60,521 nucleotides of DNA, from contig NZ_CALFXI010000013.1 in NCBI RefSeq assembly GCF_937958065.1, forward strand, positions 1 to 60,521, in the 5' to 3' direction. The notes below the pieces were generated by a model that was not told the DNA's origin, searched no databases, and worked only from the letters and a program-made list of their open reading frames with translations. The stretch is from an uncultured Steroidobacter sp. GTDB lineage: Bacteria > Pseudomonadota > Gammaproteobacteria > Steroidobacterales > Steroidobacteraceae. A program made the position numbers and the translations under genes. Every line of letters begins with the position of its first letter. Position 1 is the stretch's first letter. Positions 8,229 to 17,443 of this stretch are shown here, piece after piece.

Positions 8229-9131
8229 TTACTGCACCGAGAGCGAGGTCGGGGGATTCGGACGAGTCGTGTTGCCGGTGGAACGGAATCCCGCGGGCGG
8301 ACCGATGCGTGAGGAGTTGATGACCAGCTCATCGATCATGAAGTAGTTTTCGGGATCGGAGCGGACGTTGCCGTTGTTCATGTAGCCGCCGATGATGTCG
8401 ACCATGCTCCAGGTGCCGCCCGGACCGGTGTCGTCCATCGGACGCTCGATGTACAGGCCCGAGAACTCGCCGTCCTGCGTGTCGACGTACAGGCGGATCA
8501 TGCCGGTGCGGGTGTTCGCTTCGAACTCGACGCTGATCCATTCGTTGGAGCGCTTGCCGCCGCCCGTGGTGCTGTTGCCGATACGCAGACGCTCGGTGCC
8601 GTTCGGCCAGTAGTCGCCGCCTTCGTAGCGGCACACGGTGCCATCGCACGCACCCCAGCTTTCCCAGTTGCCCGAATTCCAATCGCCGATGATCAGCATC
8701 GGACGGCCGCGGTTGCCCTCGCGGTTCATGATGATCATCTTGCCGCCCGCGCCCAACTCGTGCCACATGCGGCCGTGATAAACCAGGAAGCGCACGTTGA
8801 GCTGCTCCGGAACGCTCGACAGGCCGAGAATGAACTGGCCCAGACCCGAGTAGCCTTCCGCGTTCGGACCGGTGAACTTGGCCGCGCCGCTGCCGTTGAA
8901 ACCGGCGCTGCTCATCCAGGTGTGGGTCGCGCCTTGCGTGATCCAGACCAGATCGCTGTAATTGTTGGAGTTGAAATTCTCGGTAAACGGCAGCGAGCGG
9001 ATCGTACGGGCAGCCGACGCATTGGTCGCGATACTCATGCCGCCAGCAAACATGCACGCGAGCACGAACGCCCGCCCCCATCGTCGTGCGCCCGCGACGG
9101 CGCGGTGCGTGACTTCATTCAAATGAGCCAT
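8229..9131 (-). CDS. Secreted ConA-like/LamG-like protein, paralogue of the downstream gene
   Basis: A 300-residue exported protein with a long N-terminus (RRWGRAFVLACMFAGGMSIA) and probable cleavage after NASA. The mature part opens SLPFTENFNSNNYSD, then shows beta-sandwich strands and WISVEFEANTRTGMIRLYVD, typical of ConA-like polysaccharide-binding or lyase folds. It carries two cysteines (ACDGTVCRYEG) that could form a disulfide. The C-terminus, RPNPPTSLSVQ, matches the tail of the next gene and resembles the first strand of a fibronectin type III domain cut short. A sigma-70-like promoter lies about 105 bases upstream. Function unknown beyond probable polysaccharide contact. Confidence 0.72.
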   Translation of the reverse strand: MAHLNEVTHRAVAGARRWGRAFVLACMFAGGMSIATNASAARTIRSLPFTENFNSNNYSDLVWITQGATHTWMSSAGFNGSGAAKFTGPNAEGYSGLGQFILGLSSVPEQLNVRFLVYHGRMWHELGAGGKMIIMNREGNRGRPMLIIGDWNSGNWESWGACDGTVCRYEGGDYWPNGTERLRIGNSTTGGGKRSNEWISVEFEANTRTGMIRLYVDTQDGEFSGLYIERPMDDTGPGGTWSMVDIIGGYMNNGNVRSDPENYFMIDELVINSSRIGPPAGFRSTGNTTRPNPPTSLSVQ

Positions 9132-9567
9132 TAGCTGCTACTCCTCAATCACTGCCCGGGGAAGCCAGGTTGTCGGGCGGTCTCGCCGTATCGACGAGAG
9201 GACCGGCCCTCGTGCTGCTACAACCAGGAATATGAATTTATACTGAATCAACCTACACAAGCCAACGAAGTGAAATACCCCGGTCGCACTCTGGATCTGC
9301 ATCGGGCTACCCTGCGCAACCGTCAAATCAGTGCCGCTGAACTCGAGGCGCCGGCAAGATATCTGCACCTCGTTGAACCGCAAACCTGTCGCAAATCCCC
9401 ATCGACGGCGCGAGCCGAGGGTCGGCGTACTGTAGGTAGGACATCTTTCAAGGTCATCCAGCGCCTCCCTGAATACACTCCGAGTTGCTTGCCCACGTAG
9501 CCACTCGGCGACAGCACGGCGCGAGCGCCAGATTTCCGACGTTTCCGCCGCTCGACGCAAGGCACGA
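9132..9567. other. Divergent intergenic region
   Basis: This 436-base gap separates the minus-strand lectin-like operon from the plus-strand SGNH gene. Apart from the promoter at 9237-9265 and the AT-rich stretch around it, I see no gene, RNA or strong repeat. Short open frames on both strands have no ribosome-binding site and no recognisable protein. Confidence 0.5.
9237..9265 (-). promoter_or_regulatory. Sigma-70-like promoter of the lectin-like operon
   Basis: On the minus strand TTGGCT (9265-9260) is followed after 17 bases by TATAAA (9242-9237), matching TTGACA/TATAAT at 4 and 5 of 6 positions. It lies in an AT-rich patch of an otherwise GC-rich gap, with a leader of about 100 bases before the start at 9131. 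Confidence 0.6.
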
Positions 9568-10275
9568 ATGAAAACATTTTTTGCGCATCAATCCGTAGGC
9601 GCGAACATCCTTACGGGCATCGAAGAACTGGCACGGCAGGGTCGCACGGACGCGCACGTATTGGACCTGGCTCGGGCGCACGAGCCCCTGCCCATTCACC
9701 CTCTCCTCATCATCCACGAATGCGTCGGCGTAAACCGAGAACCACTTACCAAGATTGCAGCCTTCCGCCACGTGCTGACTGCGAAACATCGGCCGGCGCT
9801 GGACGTGGCACTGCTCAAGTTCTGCTATGTCGACATCGAGACGCAGGCCCAGGCAGAAACGCTCTGGGACCACTACCAGAGGGCAATTGAGCAGCTGTCG
9901 ACAGATCAGCCCGGCGTGCAGTTGGTACATTGCACGGTACCGCTGCGATCCTTGCCGGCCGGTCCATATGCGTGGCTGCGCCGCGCCTTGGGGCATCGCC
10001 ATCTCAGCATCGCCGGCAATCGCGCCCGAGATTGGTTCAATCGGCAATTGCGCGCCCGCTTCGGCAGCGGGCATCAATTGTTCGATCTGGCGGCGGTACA
10101 ATCGCGCCACCCCGACGGTCGCCCGTGCGAACTGAAGGACGGCGGCAGCACAGTGCCGTCATTGGCGCCGGACTGGACTTACGACGGTGGGCATCTGAAC
10201 CCGCCGGGCCGTACCATGGTCGCCGCCGCATTTTTAGAATTCTTGAGAACGTTGCAGGAGTCGAGAAAGCGCTGA
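9568..10275 (+). CDS. SGNH/GDSL hydrolase-like protein
   Basis: A 235-residue protein that starts close to the catalytic block: FFAHQSVG (candidate nucleophile Ser8) and, near the C-terminus, YDGGHLNPPGR, which fits the D-x-x-H block of SGNH hydrolases. LLKFCYVDI in the middle matches the region of the family that carries the oxyanion residue. Members in polysaccharide loci are often O-acetyl esterases or acetyl-transfer partners. Its stop codon overlaps the next ATG by one base, so it is probably coupled to the FemAB gene. The N-terminus may be short if an upstream non-ATG start is used. Confidence 0.7.
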   Translation: MKTFFAHQSVGANILTGIEELARQGRTDAHVLDLARAHEPLPIHPLLIIHECVGVNREPLTKIAAFRHVLTAKHRPALDVALLKFCYVDIETQAQAETLWDHYQRAIEQLSTDQPGVQLVHCTVPLRSLPAGPYAWLRRALGHRHLSIAGNRARDWFNRQLRARFGSGHQLFDLAAVQSRHPDGRPCELKDGGSTVPSLAPDWTYDGGHLNPPGRTMVAAAFLEFLRTLQESRKR

Positions 10276-11354
10276 TGACTGTCGCCGTGGTTCCCCAAGC
10301 CGCACTCGCCGGTGCCAGCGCGCCGCTCGCCGTGGAGATCGCAACCGCCGCGCACGCCGGCGAATGGAACGCGTTTCTGCGGCAACAGCCGCACGGCTCG
10401 TTCTATCACCTGTACGAGTGGAGCGGGATCAACCGGCAGGCGCTGCGCAACCCCAGCTTCAATCTGATCGCGCGCCATGGCGACGAGATCCGGGGGGTGC
10501 TGCCGCTCACCCTGGTCGCAAGCCCGATGTTTGGTCGAGTGCTCTGCTCCATGCCTTTCGTCAATTACGGCGGGCCGGTGTCCGTCGATGCAGCCGCGAC
10601 CGAAGCGTTGGTGCGGGCTGCGCGCGAGCGAGCGCACGAGCTGAAAGCCGATTACCTGGAATTGCGCTGCGCGTCGGCCATCGACACCGACATGCCGGTT
10701 TCGACGCGCAAGATCAGCATGCACATCGAGCTCGCCCCCGACCCGGACACGCTGTGGAACAAGTTCACGTCCAAACACCGCACCAACATTCGCCGCGCGC
10801 AAAAGAACAATCTCGAGGTGCGCTCCGGAGGCATCGAGCTGCTGGACGTTTTCTATTCGGTCATGGAGCAATCGTGGCGCGCACTGGGCACGCCGTTTTA
10901 CGCACGCTCCTATTTCGAGGCGATCTTGCAAGCGCTGCCCGATCACACACGCATTTTTGTTTGCTCGCAGGCAGAGGTGCCGGTCGCAGTCGCTTTCAAC
11001 GGTTACTTCAACGGCGTGGTCGAAGGGCTGTGGGCCGGCGGCACCGAATTGTCGCGCCCGCTGCAAGCGAATTACGTGCTCTATTGGGACATGATGCGCG
11101 ATGCCTGCGTGCGCGGCTGCACACGCTATCACCTCGGCCGATCCACGGCTGATTCGGGTGCCGAGGATTTCAAGAAAAAGTGGAACGCCACCGCCAGCCA
11201 GCTGTACTGGTATTTCCATCGCCCGAACGGCGGCGAGATGCCGCAGCTCAACGTCGACAACCCCAAGTACAAGCTCGCCATCCAGCTCTGGCAGAAGTTG
11301 CCGCTGTGGGTGACTCGACTGATCGGGCCGCCGCTGGCCCGCTCCATTCCCTGA
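10275..11354 (+). CDS. FemAB-like protein, XrtA/PEP-CTERM system-associated (GNAT fold)
   Basis: A 359-residue FemAB/GNAT-type acyl- or aminoacyl-transferase. The family known from exosortase A loci (TIGR03019) is recognised by MPFVNYGGP near residue 95, SKHRTNIRRAQK, and the C-terminal block YHLGRST..SG..FKKKWNA. The start is the ATG overlapping the SGNH stop; longer reading frames run into the upstream gene. It probably transfers an amino-acyl or acyl group from tRNA or a carrier to the polysaccharide, but no substrate is visible. It shares an operon with the SGNH hydrolase and a DegT aminotransferase, a plausible amino-sugar decoration set. Confidence 0.85.
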   Translation: MTVAVVPQAALAGASAPLAVEIATAAHAGEWNAFLRQQPHGSFYHLYEWSGINRQALRNPSFNLIARHGDEIRGVLPLTLVASPMFGRVLCSMPFVNYGGPVSVDAAATEALVRAARERAHELKADYLELRCASAIDTDMPVSTRKISMHIELAPDPDTLWNKFTSKHRTNIRRAQKNNLEVRSGGIELLDVFYSVMEQSWRALGTPFYARSYFEAILQALPDHTRIFVCSQAEVPVAVAFNGYFNGVVEGLWAGGTELSRPLQANYVLYWDMMRDACVRGCTRYHLGRSTADSGAEDFKKKWNATASQLYWYFHRPNGGEMPQLNVDNPKYKLAIQLWQKLPLWVTRLIGPPLARSIP

Positions 11355-11365
11355 GCGGTCCGTCC

Positions 11366-12571
11366 ATGGCATTCGTCGCACCGGCGGGCACGCCGATCTC
11401 TCCCCTCACCTTCGCGGTGAGCCTCGCGAAAGGATTGACCGCTTCGGCCGCGATCCCGCTCGGCGAAGGGTTGGCGGCGCATGCCGGGCATCGTCGCTAT
11501 TGGCTCGTTTCCACTGGCCGCGCCGCGATGGTGCTGGCACTGCAAGCCATGCGCGACGTGACCAAGGATGCGCAGCGTGTCGAAGTCATCGTTCCCGCAT
11601 ACACGTGTTATTCCGTGCCCGCCTCGGTCATCAAGGCGGGCCTCAAGCCGCGCCTGTGCGATGTAGACCCCGCATCGTTGAGCCTGGATCCTGAAGCGTT
11701 GCGCAAGTTCGATTTTTCGCGAGTGCTGGCCGTCGTCACCGCCAACCTGTATGGGATCCCGAATCACCTGGCCAGCATCGCGGCGATCGCGCGCGAGCAG
11801 GGAGTCTGGATGCTGGACGACAGCGCGCAAGCGCTCGGAGCGACGCTGGACGGACGGCCCGTCGGCGGCTTCGGCGATGTCGGCCTGTACAGCTTCGACA
11901 AGGGCAAGAACATCACCAGCCTGGAGGGAGGCGCGCTGGTCGCGAGCCACCCCGAACTGTCTGCCGCGCTGGATCGTCGACACGCGACGTTAGCGCCCGC
12001 ATCGGCGGTCCGGACCGCAACGACGATCGTCAAACTGGCGGCGTACGCGACATTGCTCCGCCCCACCCTGTACGGCGTCGTGCGCAAGATGCCTGGGCTC
12101 GGCCTCGGGCGCACGGTGTATGACGAGACCTATCCGGTGGAGCGTTACAGCGGCACCCTGGCGGGCTTTGCCGGAACCTTGTTGAACAAGCTGCCTGAGC
12201 TCACGCGCGACCGACGCAACAAGGCCGCCGCACTGCATGCGGAGCTGAGCAAAGTGCCGGGCGTACGCCTGATCGACATGCCGCCCGATTCGCAGCCTGC
12301 CTACGCCAGGTATGCGTTTCTCATGAAGGACGCAGCCCAGCGTGCAGCGGTGCTGGAGAAACTCGAAGCGGCGGGTATCGGTGCGACAGCTTCGTATCCG
12401 AGCGCCTTGTGCGATGTTCCGGAGGTGGCGGCTTGGCTGCCCGAATCGGACCGCGACATGCCCGGTGCGCGCCAGGTCGCCGCCAGCATCGTGACACTGC
12501 CGACGCACTCGTACAGTCCGAAGGACCTGCCGATGCGCGTCGGTCAGGTTCTGCGGGGAATACTCAGCTAG
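11366..12571 (+). CDS. DegT/DnrJ/EryC1/StrS-family aminotransferase
   Basis: A 401-residue PLP-dependent enzyme of the sugar-aminotransferase family. VPAYTCYSVPASV, LDDSAQALGA (Asp that contacts the PLP nitrogen) and YSFDKGKNITSLEGG (Schiff-base Lys) are in the normal order and spacing. It would convert a keto sugar nucleotide to an amino sugar, or be a regulatory relative. The start is the ATG eleven bases after the FemAB stop. Its 3' end abuts the convergent GT4 gene with no gap. Confidence 0.85.
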   Translation: MAFVAPAGTPISPLTFAVSLAKGLTASAAIPLGEGLAAHAGHRRYWLVSTGRAAMVLALQAMRDVTKDAQRVEVIVPAYTCYSVPASVIKAGLKPRLCDVDPASLSLDPEALRKFDFSRVLAVVTANLYGIPNHLASIAAIAREQGVWMLDDSAQALGATLDGRPVGGFGDVGLYSFDKGKNITSLEGGALVASHPELSAALDRRHATLAPASAVRTATTIVKLAAYATLLRPTLYGVVRKMPGLGLGRTVYDETYPVERYSGTLAGFAGTLLNKLPELTRDRRNKAAALHAELSKVPGVRLIDMPPDSQPAYARYAFLMKDAAQRAAVLEKLEAAGIGATASYPSALCDVPEVAAWLPESDRDMPGARQVAASIVTLPTHSYSPKDLPMRVGQVLRGILS

Positions 12572-13738
12572 TTACGAAGCTCGTTGCTGCAGATATCGCG
12601 TCAGGTTGGCAACCTGATGTTCGCGCGTGAACGCGGCTTCGATACGTGCTCGCGCGGCCCCTGCCATCCTGTCCCGACGTGACGGATCGTCGACCAAAGC
12701 CGCGATCGCTTGGGCCAGCAGCGCAGCATCGCCGGTCTTCACGACCACGCCAGTCTCGCCGTCCGCAATGGTTTCCGGTACGCCCTGCCAGTCGCTCACC
12801 AGCACCGGCAAACCGCAGGCCTGCATCTCCAGCGACGACATTGGAAACGAATCCCAACCGGTCGAGGGAATGCATCCGGCATAGCAACCCGACAGCAGCG
12901 CGGGAATATCGTTCTGATAGCCGCCGAACGTGATGCACTCCGTGCCCGCCGCGAAGTCATCCCGGAACTTCTCGACCTCATCGCCGCGATTGCCGAGGAA
13001 CAGCACGTGTGCATCTCGCCGCCCCAGCACCGATACCAGGTGACCGGCCGCTCGCATCAATACGTGGACGCCTTTCCGGGCATGCAAATGACCCATGTAA
13101 ACGATGACGCGACGCTCGCGAGGGATGTTGAAGCGTTGGTAAACGAGCTCGACGTTCGCGGGGTCCGGGCGAAATCTGTTCGCGTCCACGCCGGTTGGAA
13201 TCACTGCGGTCTGGCGTGCGGGCAGGCCGCGTCCTTCGACGGCGAAGCGCTGCATGGCGCGCGATTCGAAGATGAAATGATCCGGGCGAGCGCGCCGGAG
13301 CAGCGCGACTTCCAGGCGCTTCAGCAGCAGCTTCAGACCGCTGTTGAGCGAGCTCATCGGTGCCCCCCAATAACTGAAGATGCGCTCGATGCCCGCGCTC
13401 CTCAGGGCGCCCAGATAGCTCGCGTTCGCCGACAGGTCGAGCGCGAATACGGTGTTGATGCGATGAGCCCGGATATAGTCGGCCAGAGCCGCCGCCGCGG
13501 CCGGCGTCGGCTGCCGCATGTCGAACTCGATCACCTGGTGGAAATCCGGCGGCAGCGCATTCGAGCGCGCCGCGCCCACTTTCGCGAACGCGAAATGCAC
13601 CTGCGTGGCGTTGCCCGTCCATTGGCGCGCCATGTCGAAGAACACGCTGACCAGCCGCCCGATGGCAAAGCCGATATCGATCTCATAACCGATCATGACC
13701 AGCATGGCTGGCCTGCGGGGCGCTGGCGCTTGACTCAT
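12572..13738 (-). CDS. Glycosyltransferase family 4
   Basis: A 388-residue GT-B transferase. The donor half shows VIVYMGHLHARKGVHVL near residue 225 and the E-x7-E motif in SSLEMQACGLPVLVSDWQGVPE near residue 318. It is the last gene of the long minus-strand exopolysaccharide block and starts with an ATG overlapping the stop of the upstream GT4 (ATGA). The N-terminal half is divergent, so acceptor specificity cannot be guessed. Confidence 0.87.
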   Translation of the reverse strand: MSQAPAPRRPAMLVMIGYEIDIGFAIGRLVSVFFDMARQWTGNATQVHFAFAKVGAARSNALPPDFHQVIEFDMRQPTPAAAAALADYIRAHRINTVFALDLSANASYLGALRSAGIERIFSYWGAPMSSLNSGLKLLLKRLEVALLRRARPDHFIFESRAMQRFAVEGRGLPARQTAVIPTGVDANRFRPDPANVELVYQRFNIPRERRVIVYMGHLHARKGVHVLMRAAGHLVSVLGRRDAHVLFLGNRGDEVEKFRDDFAAGTECITFGGYQNDIPALLSGCYAGCIPSTGWDSFPMSSLEMQACGLPVLVSDWQGVPETIADGETGVVVKTGDAALLAQAIAALVDDPSRRDRMAGAARARIEAAFTREHQVANLTRYLQQRAS

Positions 13739-14988
13739 GCGCCAATGGTAACCGTATCGGCCCTCAGCGCGCGGCCACGCCGATACAACATGGCGGTGCC
13801 CAGCAGCTCACGATTGACAGGTCGAATGTCATAACGCGCCTCGACGAAGCTGCGGCCGTGCGCGCCCAGCGAGCGCAGTTGCTCTTCGGACAGCTGAGCC
13901 AAGGCGCGCAGGCTCGCGACCATCCCCTCGACGCTGCCCGGCTCGAAGCTATAGGGCAACATCTCCGGGGCAGTCGATTCGCAAACGCCGCCAGTGCGGC
14001 TCACCGCCGCGACCGCGCGCATGAGCAGCGCTTCCTGCACGACGCAAGCCTGGTTTTCTTCCCAGGTACTGAACGGCACGCTCGGCAACAGGAACACATC
14101 GGCCTCGCTGCAGTAGCGCCGCAGACCTTCCTGCTCGACCCGGCCCAGCATTTCGACGTGGCGACCCAGCCCGTGCTCGGCGATGAAACTCGCGAGCAAC
14201 TCACGCTGCGGTCCATCGCCTGCGATGCGCACCGCTATGCTCTGCCCTTCCTCGATCAAGACCTTCAAGGCCCGCAGAGCGAACAGGAAGCCTTTTTCCT
14301 CGCTCAGCCGGCCCACCATGAGCACGTTGAGCCGGCCATCGCGCCGGTAGTCGCGCTGCTGCGGATCGGGAAAATCCCCCAGATCGTAACCGACCGGCGA
14401 AATCACGATCCGCTCCGGTGCCTGGCCGCGATTGATGGCCTGCTGACGGGAGCTCTGTGTGTTTGTGAACACCACGTCGAAGCTATCGAAGGTGGCTTTG
14501 ACGGTTGCAGCCGGCGGCACTGGCACCCCCTGCACCTCGCCGCCGTGGTAGTGCATGGCGATGACCGCCTCGGGATAGATGGCGCTCAGGAAGCGCACAT
14601 TGACGGCCGCGCGCAGGTTGTGAACGATGCAGAAATCCGGCGCTTGCGCGGGCAACAGCAGCGCGCGAGCCAGATTCAAACAACGCTGCTTCAACGGCGC
14701 CGGATAGGCGAAAGCCCGCACTGCGCGCTGCGCGCCACGCCATGGGTGGCGACAGAAATCGACCAGCAATCTTCGCAGGAACTTCGGCAACTCGTGCAGG
14801 GTGGCAGGCAGGTAACGCGTCTGCTCCACGAAGCTGGCCGTTGCGCCGCTTCGGCCCACTCCGCCCTCGTGCTTGCCGAAGGCATACACCGCCAGTTCAT
14901 GCCCCTCCTTGAGAAACTGCTCGAACTGGACGTAGTGGTAAACCTTGTAAGGGCTTGGGAAATGCTCGGCAATGGCCAGCAGCTTCAA
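13735..14988 (-). CDS. Glycosyltransferase family 4
   Basis: A 417-residue GT-B transferase with VLMVGRLSEEKGFLFALRAL near residue 220 and a later SVPFSTWEENQACVVQEALLM segment holding the E-x7-E acid pair. The start is TTG (MKLLAIAEHFPSPYK), supported by GGGAG eight bases upstream. The 236-base gap before it contains no gene, so this and the next GT4 may have their own promoter. It otherwise continues the polysaccharide block. Confidence 0.86.
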   Translation of the reverse strand: MKLLAIAEHFPSPYKVYHYVQFEQFLKEGHELAVYAFGKHEGGVGRSGATASFVEQTRYLPATLHELPKFLRRLLVDFCRHPWRGAQRAVRAFAYPAPLKQRCLNLARALLLPAQAPDFCIVHNLRAAVNVRFLSAIYPEAVIAMHYHGGEVQGVPVPPAATVKATFDSFDVVFTNTQSSRQQAINRGQAPERIVISPVGYDLGDFPDPQQRDYRRDGRLNVLMVGRLSEEKGFLFALRALKVLIEEGQSIAVRIAGDGPQRELLASFIAEHGLGRHVEMLGRVEQEGLRRYCSEADVFLLPSVPFSTWEENQACVVQEALLMRAVAAVSRTGGVCESTAPEMLPYSFEPGSVEGMVASLRALAQLSEEQLRSLGAHGRSFVEARYDIRPVNRELLGTAMLYRRGRALRADTVTIGA

Positions 14989-15224
14989 GATGGATTCTCC
15001 CGAGCGAGCGATGACTCGGCGGCATTCTCGTTTTCAGTGCGTGACCCTAGCACCGGGTACCGCGCCGCTTCCGTGAAACAACACATACTTGGCCCACGGC
15101 GCCGCATATCTTGTAACAATTGTGGCGCATACTGGAAGAGCCCCTTTGGGTATCTCGCCGCGGCGTTTCCGCAAAACCCGGACTCGGCGCCACGAGTACG
15201 GTGCCGCGACCGGCCCTGGATCGA

Positions 15225-16415
15225 TCAGTCCCGATTAAGTAACCAACGCCGCGCGGCCAGGAACGCCGGGCGGGGATCGCCCGCGCGCTCGAGCTCGTAT
15301 CTCGTTCGGGGGTGCCAAAGGCTCAGAAAGCTCAGCAGGGTTCGCCATCGGCCCGGGTGGACCTCCGGCAGGTTCAGTTGTGATCGACTGCGCAGCAGCA
15401 GCGCGAGCATGGCGTCGAGATCCCCCCAAAACCAACGGGAGCGGACCCCGACCCGATAATTGCCGATCGGCGCGGCCTGGCCGAGCGCGATGTCGGCGGC
15501 CAGGCGGGGGAAGTTGACGCCCGCATCGATGGCGAGCTGCAAGGATCCCCAGAAACGTCCGTTGATCTCCATCAGCTTCAGGCTGCCATCGCGCGAGTCC
15601 TGCTTGAACTCCACCATGGCGACGCCGAGCCAGCCAATGCTCCTGAGCAGACGGATGGCGTGCTCCTTCGCAACCGGATCGACCGGCGCACTTTCGCACA
15701 GCACGCTGACTCCGCCGGACGGTGGCTTTTCACGCAGCCGACGGTGAGCAAAGGTCGCGAGCACCTGCGAATCCCGGCCACAACAGACGAAGACGCCGAC
15801 GCCGGGACCCTGGATGCGCTCCTGGATCAGCACCGGAAAGATGGCCGGATGCAGGCTATTGAGCCGAGCACGCAGATCATCGGCAGTTCGTGCGTAGGCA
15901 GTGCCGCCGGAGATCCAGCGCTCGCCGGTCCAGGCGCGCGAGCGAGCTGGCTTGAACACGGCCGGGTACTCGACCCGCTGCAACACCGCTTCGATCTCCT
16001 GTGGCGATTCGATGACCAATGTCTTCGGGATGGGCACACCGATATCCGCCGCCAGCTTCAGCACCTTGGATTTGTCCGCGGCGGTGGCTACGACGTCGGC
16101 CTCTGGAAACGGGATACGAACCGTCGCGGGCAGCAGCTCGCGTGCTCGCGTCAGCAGAATCGTGGTGATCTCGGTCATCGGCAGCAGCACATCGATCTGC
16201 CGGCGCGCAGTAATCGCTGCGATGTCCTTCACGAACTGATCCGGGGCGTGATAGGGGCTGGCGTAGGCATCGAACCCGGCCGAATGTTTCGACACCGAGG
16301 CGAGCGCAGGATGTGACTCCGAGGCCGTGAACACAGTGTGCCCGAGCTCGCCGAGCGAGCGAGTCGCAGCGAGCGCGGATCGATTGTCGCCGTCGGTAAC
16401 GAGTATTCGAGCCAC
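15225..16415 (-). CDS. ATP-grasp domain protein (carboxylate-amine ligase-like)
   Basis: A 396-residue ATP-grasp enzyme. The N-terminal Rossmann-like part (ILVTDGDNRSALAATRSLGELGH) resembles a preATP-grasp domain. The ATP-binding part has EYPAVFKPARSRAW, PVLIQERIQGPGVGV and LMEINGRFWGSLQLA, where Glu and Asn bind magnesium-ATP. Such enzymes join a carboxylate to an amine through an acyl phosphate, so it could add an amino acid or amine to a sugar acid. The start is GTG, overlapping the upstream deacetylase stop by one base. The substrate is not deducible. Confidence 0.82.
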   Translation of the reverse strand: MARILVTDGDNRSALAATRSLGELGHTVFTASESHPALASVSKHSAGFDAYASPYHAPDQFVKDIAAITARRQIDVLLPMTEITTILLTRARELLPATVRIPFPEADVVATAADKSKVLKLAADIGVPIPKTLVIESPQEIEAVLQRVEYPAVFKPARSRAWTGERWISGGTAYARTADDLRARLNSLHPAIFPVLIQERIQGPGVGVFVCCGRDSQVLATFAHRRLREKPPSGGVSVLCESAPVDPVAKEHAIRLLRSIGWLGVAMVEFKQDSRDGSLKLMEINGRFWGSLQLAIDAGVNFPRLAADIALGQAAPIGNYRVGVRSRWFWGDLDAMLALLLRSRSQLNLPEVHPGRWRTLLSFLSLWHPRTRYELERAGDPRPAFLAARRWLLNRD

Positions 16416-17443
16416 TAGAAAATCCCGGCGAGGCGCGCGAGGAATGCGCCCGGCGTGGCCGTGCCACGCTCGTGAATATTGATTCTTTTCAGCGTAAAGG
16501 CATTTGCCGTGGGTGCCACGTGCCCCCGAACAGTGGTAAAGGCCGCGCGATAACCGCTGTCGCGCACTGCTGCTGCGATGTTCGGATCATGATCGCCGTT
16601 CGGATACGCTATATCGCGCGTATCGATTCCGATGCGTTCCCGGATGACTTGCCGAGACCGCTGCAATTCCTCGCGCACCGCCTCGGCATCCAGCTTGGTC
16701 AACGGGGTATGCGAGCAGCAATGCGAGGCGATCGTAACCACGCCGCTGTCGCTGAGCTGCTTGACTTGCGCCCAGGACAGAAATCGATCCGGATGATTTT
16801 GCGGCAGCTCGACCTGCCACTGTTGCAACAGACCGTGCACCCGGGCCAGCAAAGCATCGAGCCGAGCCTGCGGTTGTGACTTCAACGAGTCGATCATGGC
16901 CCGAATGGCCGCGCGCGCCTCGACGGGCGGCAGCCCGAGAACGTGCGCAATGCCCAGTTCGGCGAACAGCGGAGCACTACGATCCGGGACCGCCGCCGCG
17001 GCCGCCAGATAGCGCGCCAATGTTTCCTGCCAGAAGCAACGTTCGGTCCCGATGTAGTCGGTGGCGATGAACAGCACCGCGGGCACACCGCATTCCTGCA
17101 GGATGGGCAAGGCGTGCTGCAGGTTGTCGAGCCAGCCATCGTCGAAAGTCACGATGCAGGCTCCGGGCGGCCATCGACCGCTGGCGAGCGCCGCCGAGAA
17201 CTGTTCGGCCGTGAGCGGATTGAACGACTTGCGCAAGACCTGCATGTGATGCCGGAAGGTCTCGGGCGTGACCACGATGGCGTCGGTCGAAAACGACCGG
17301 GCAAACTCCTGTTCCGGCAACACGCGATGATACGTGAGCGCGACGGCACGCCCCCGCAGCTTGCGCCTGAGGTACAGGCCCAGCAATCCCGTGTGATACG
17401 CGCTCGCGACCAGCGCGCTTTTCAGAAGGCGCCTGGCAATCAC
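16415..17443 (-). CDS. Polysaccharide deacetylase (NodB/CE4 family)
   Basis: A 342-residue deacetylase. The NodB motifs are AVALTYHRVL, TFDDGWLDN (metal-binding Asp pair) and SHCCSHTPL (His-x3-His), followed by AYPNGDHD. It would remove N-acetyl groups from polymer or repeat unit. The open frame extends further upstream, but a GTG at 17443 overlaps the preceding stop (GTGA) and the residues before it overlap the upstream gene, so I place the start there. The N-terminus contains a possible membrane anchor near LLKSALVASAYHTGLLGLYL. Confidence 0.85.
   Translation of the reverse strand: MIARRLLKSALVASAYHTGLLGLYLRRKLRGRAVALTYHRVLPEQEFARSFSTDAIVVTPETFRHHMQVLRKSFNPLTAEQFSAALASGRWPPGACIVTFDDGWLDNLQHALPILQECGVPAVLFIATDYIGTERCFWQETLARYLAAAAAVPDRSAPLFAELGIAHVLGLPPVEARAAIRAMIDSLKSQPQARLDALLARVHGLLQQWQVELPQNHPDRFLSWAQVKQLSDSGVVTIASHCCSHTPLTKLDAEAVREELQRSRQVIRERIGIDTRDIAYPNGDHDPNIAAAVRDSGYRAAFTTVRGHVAPTANAFTLKRINIHERGTATPGAFLARLAGIF

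Noticed and set aside
7396..9131. PEP-CTERM tail on the secreted lectin-like proteins
   Set aside because: Their C-termini lack the P-E-P motif, hydrophobic helix and basic end; they stop after RPNPP...SVQ instead.
9270..9500. Small plus-strand open frame in the gap before the SGNH gene
   Set aside because: No ribosome-binding site, composition like non-coding DNA, no recognisable domain.
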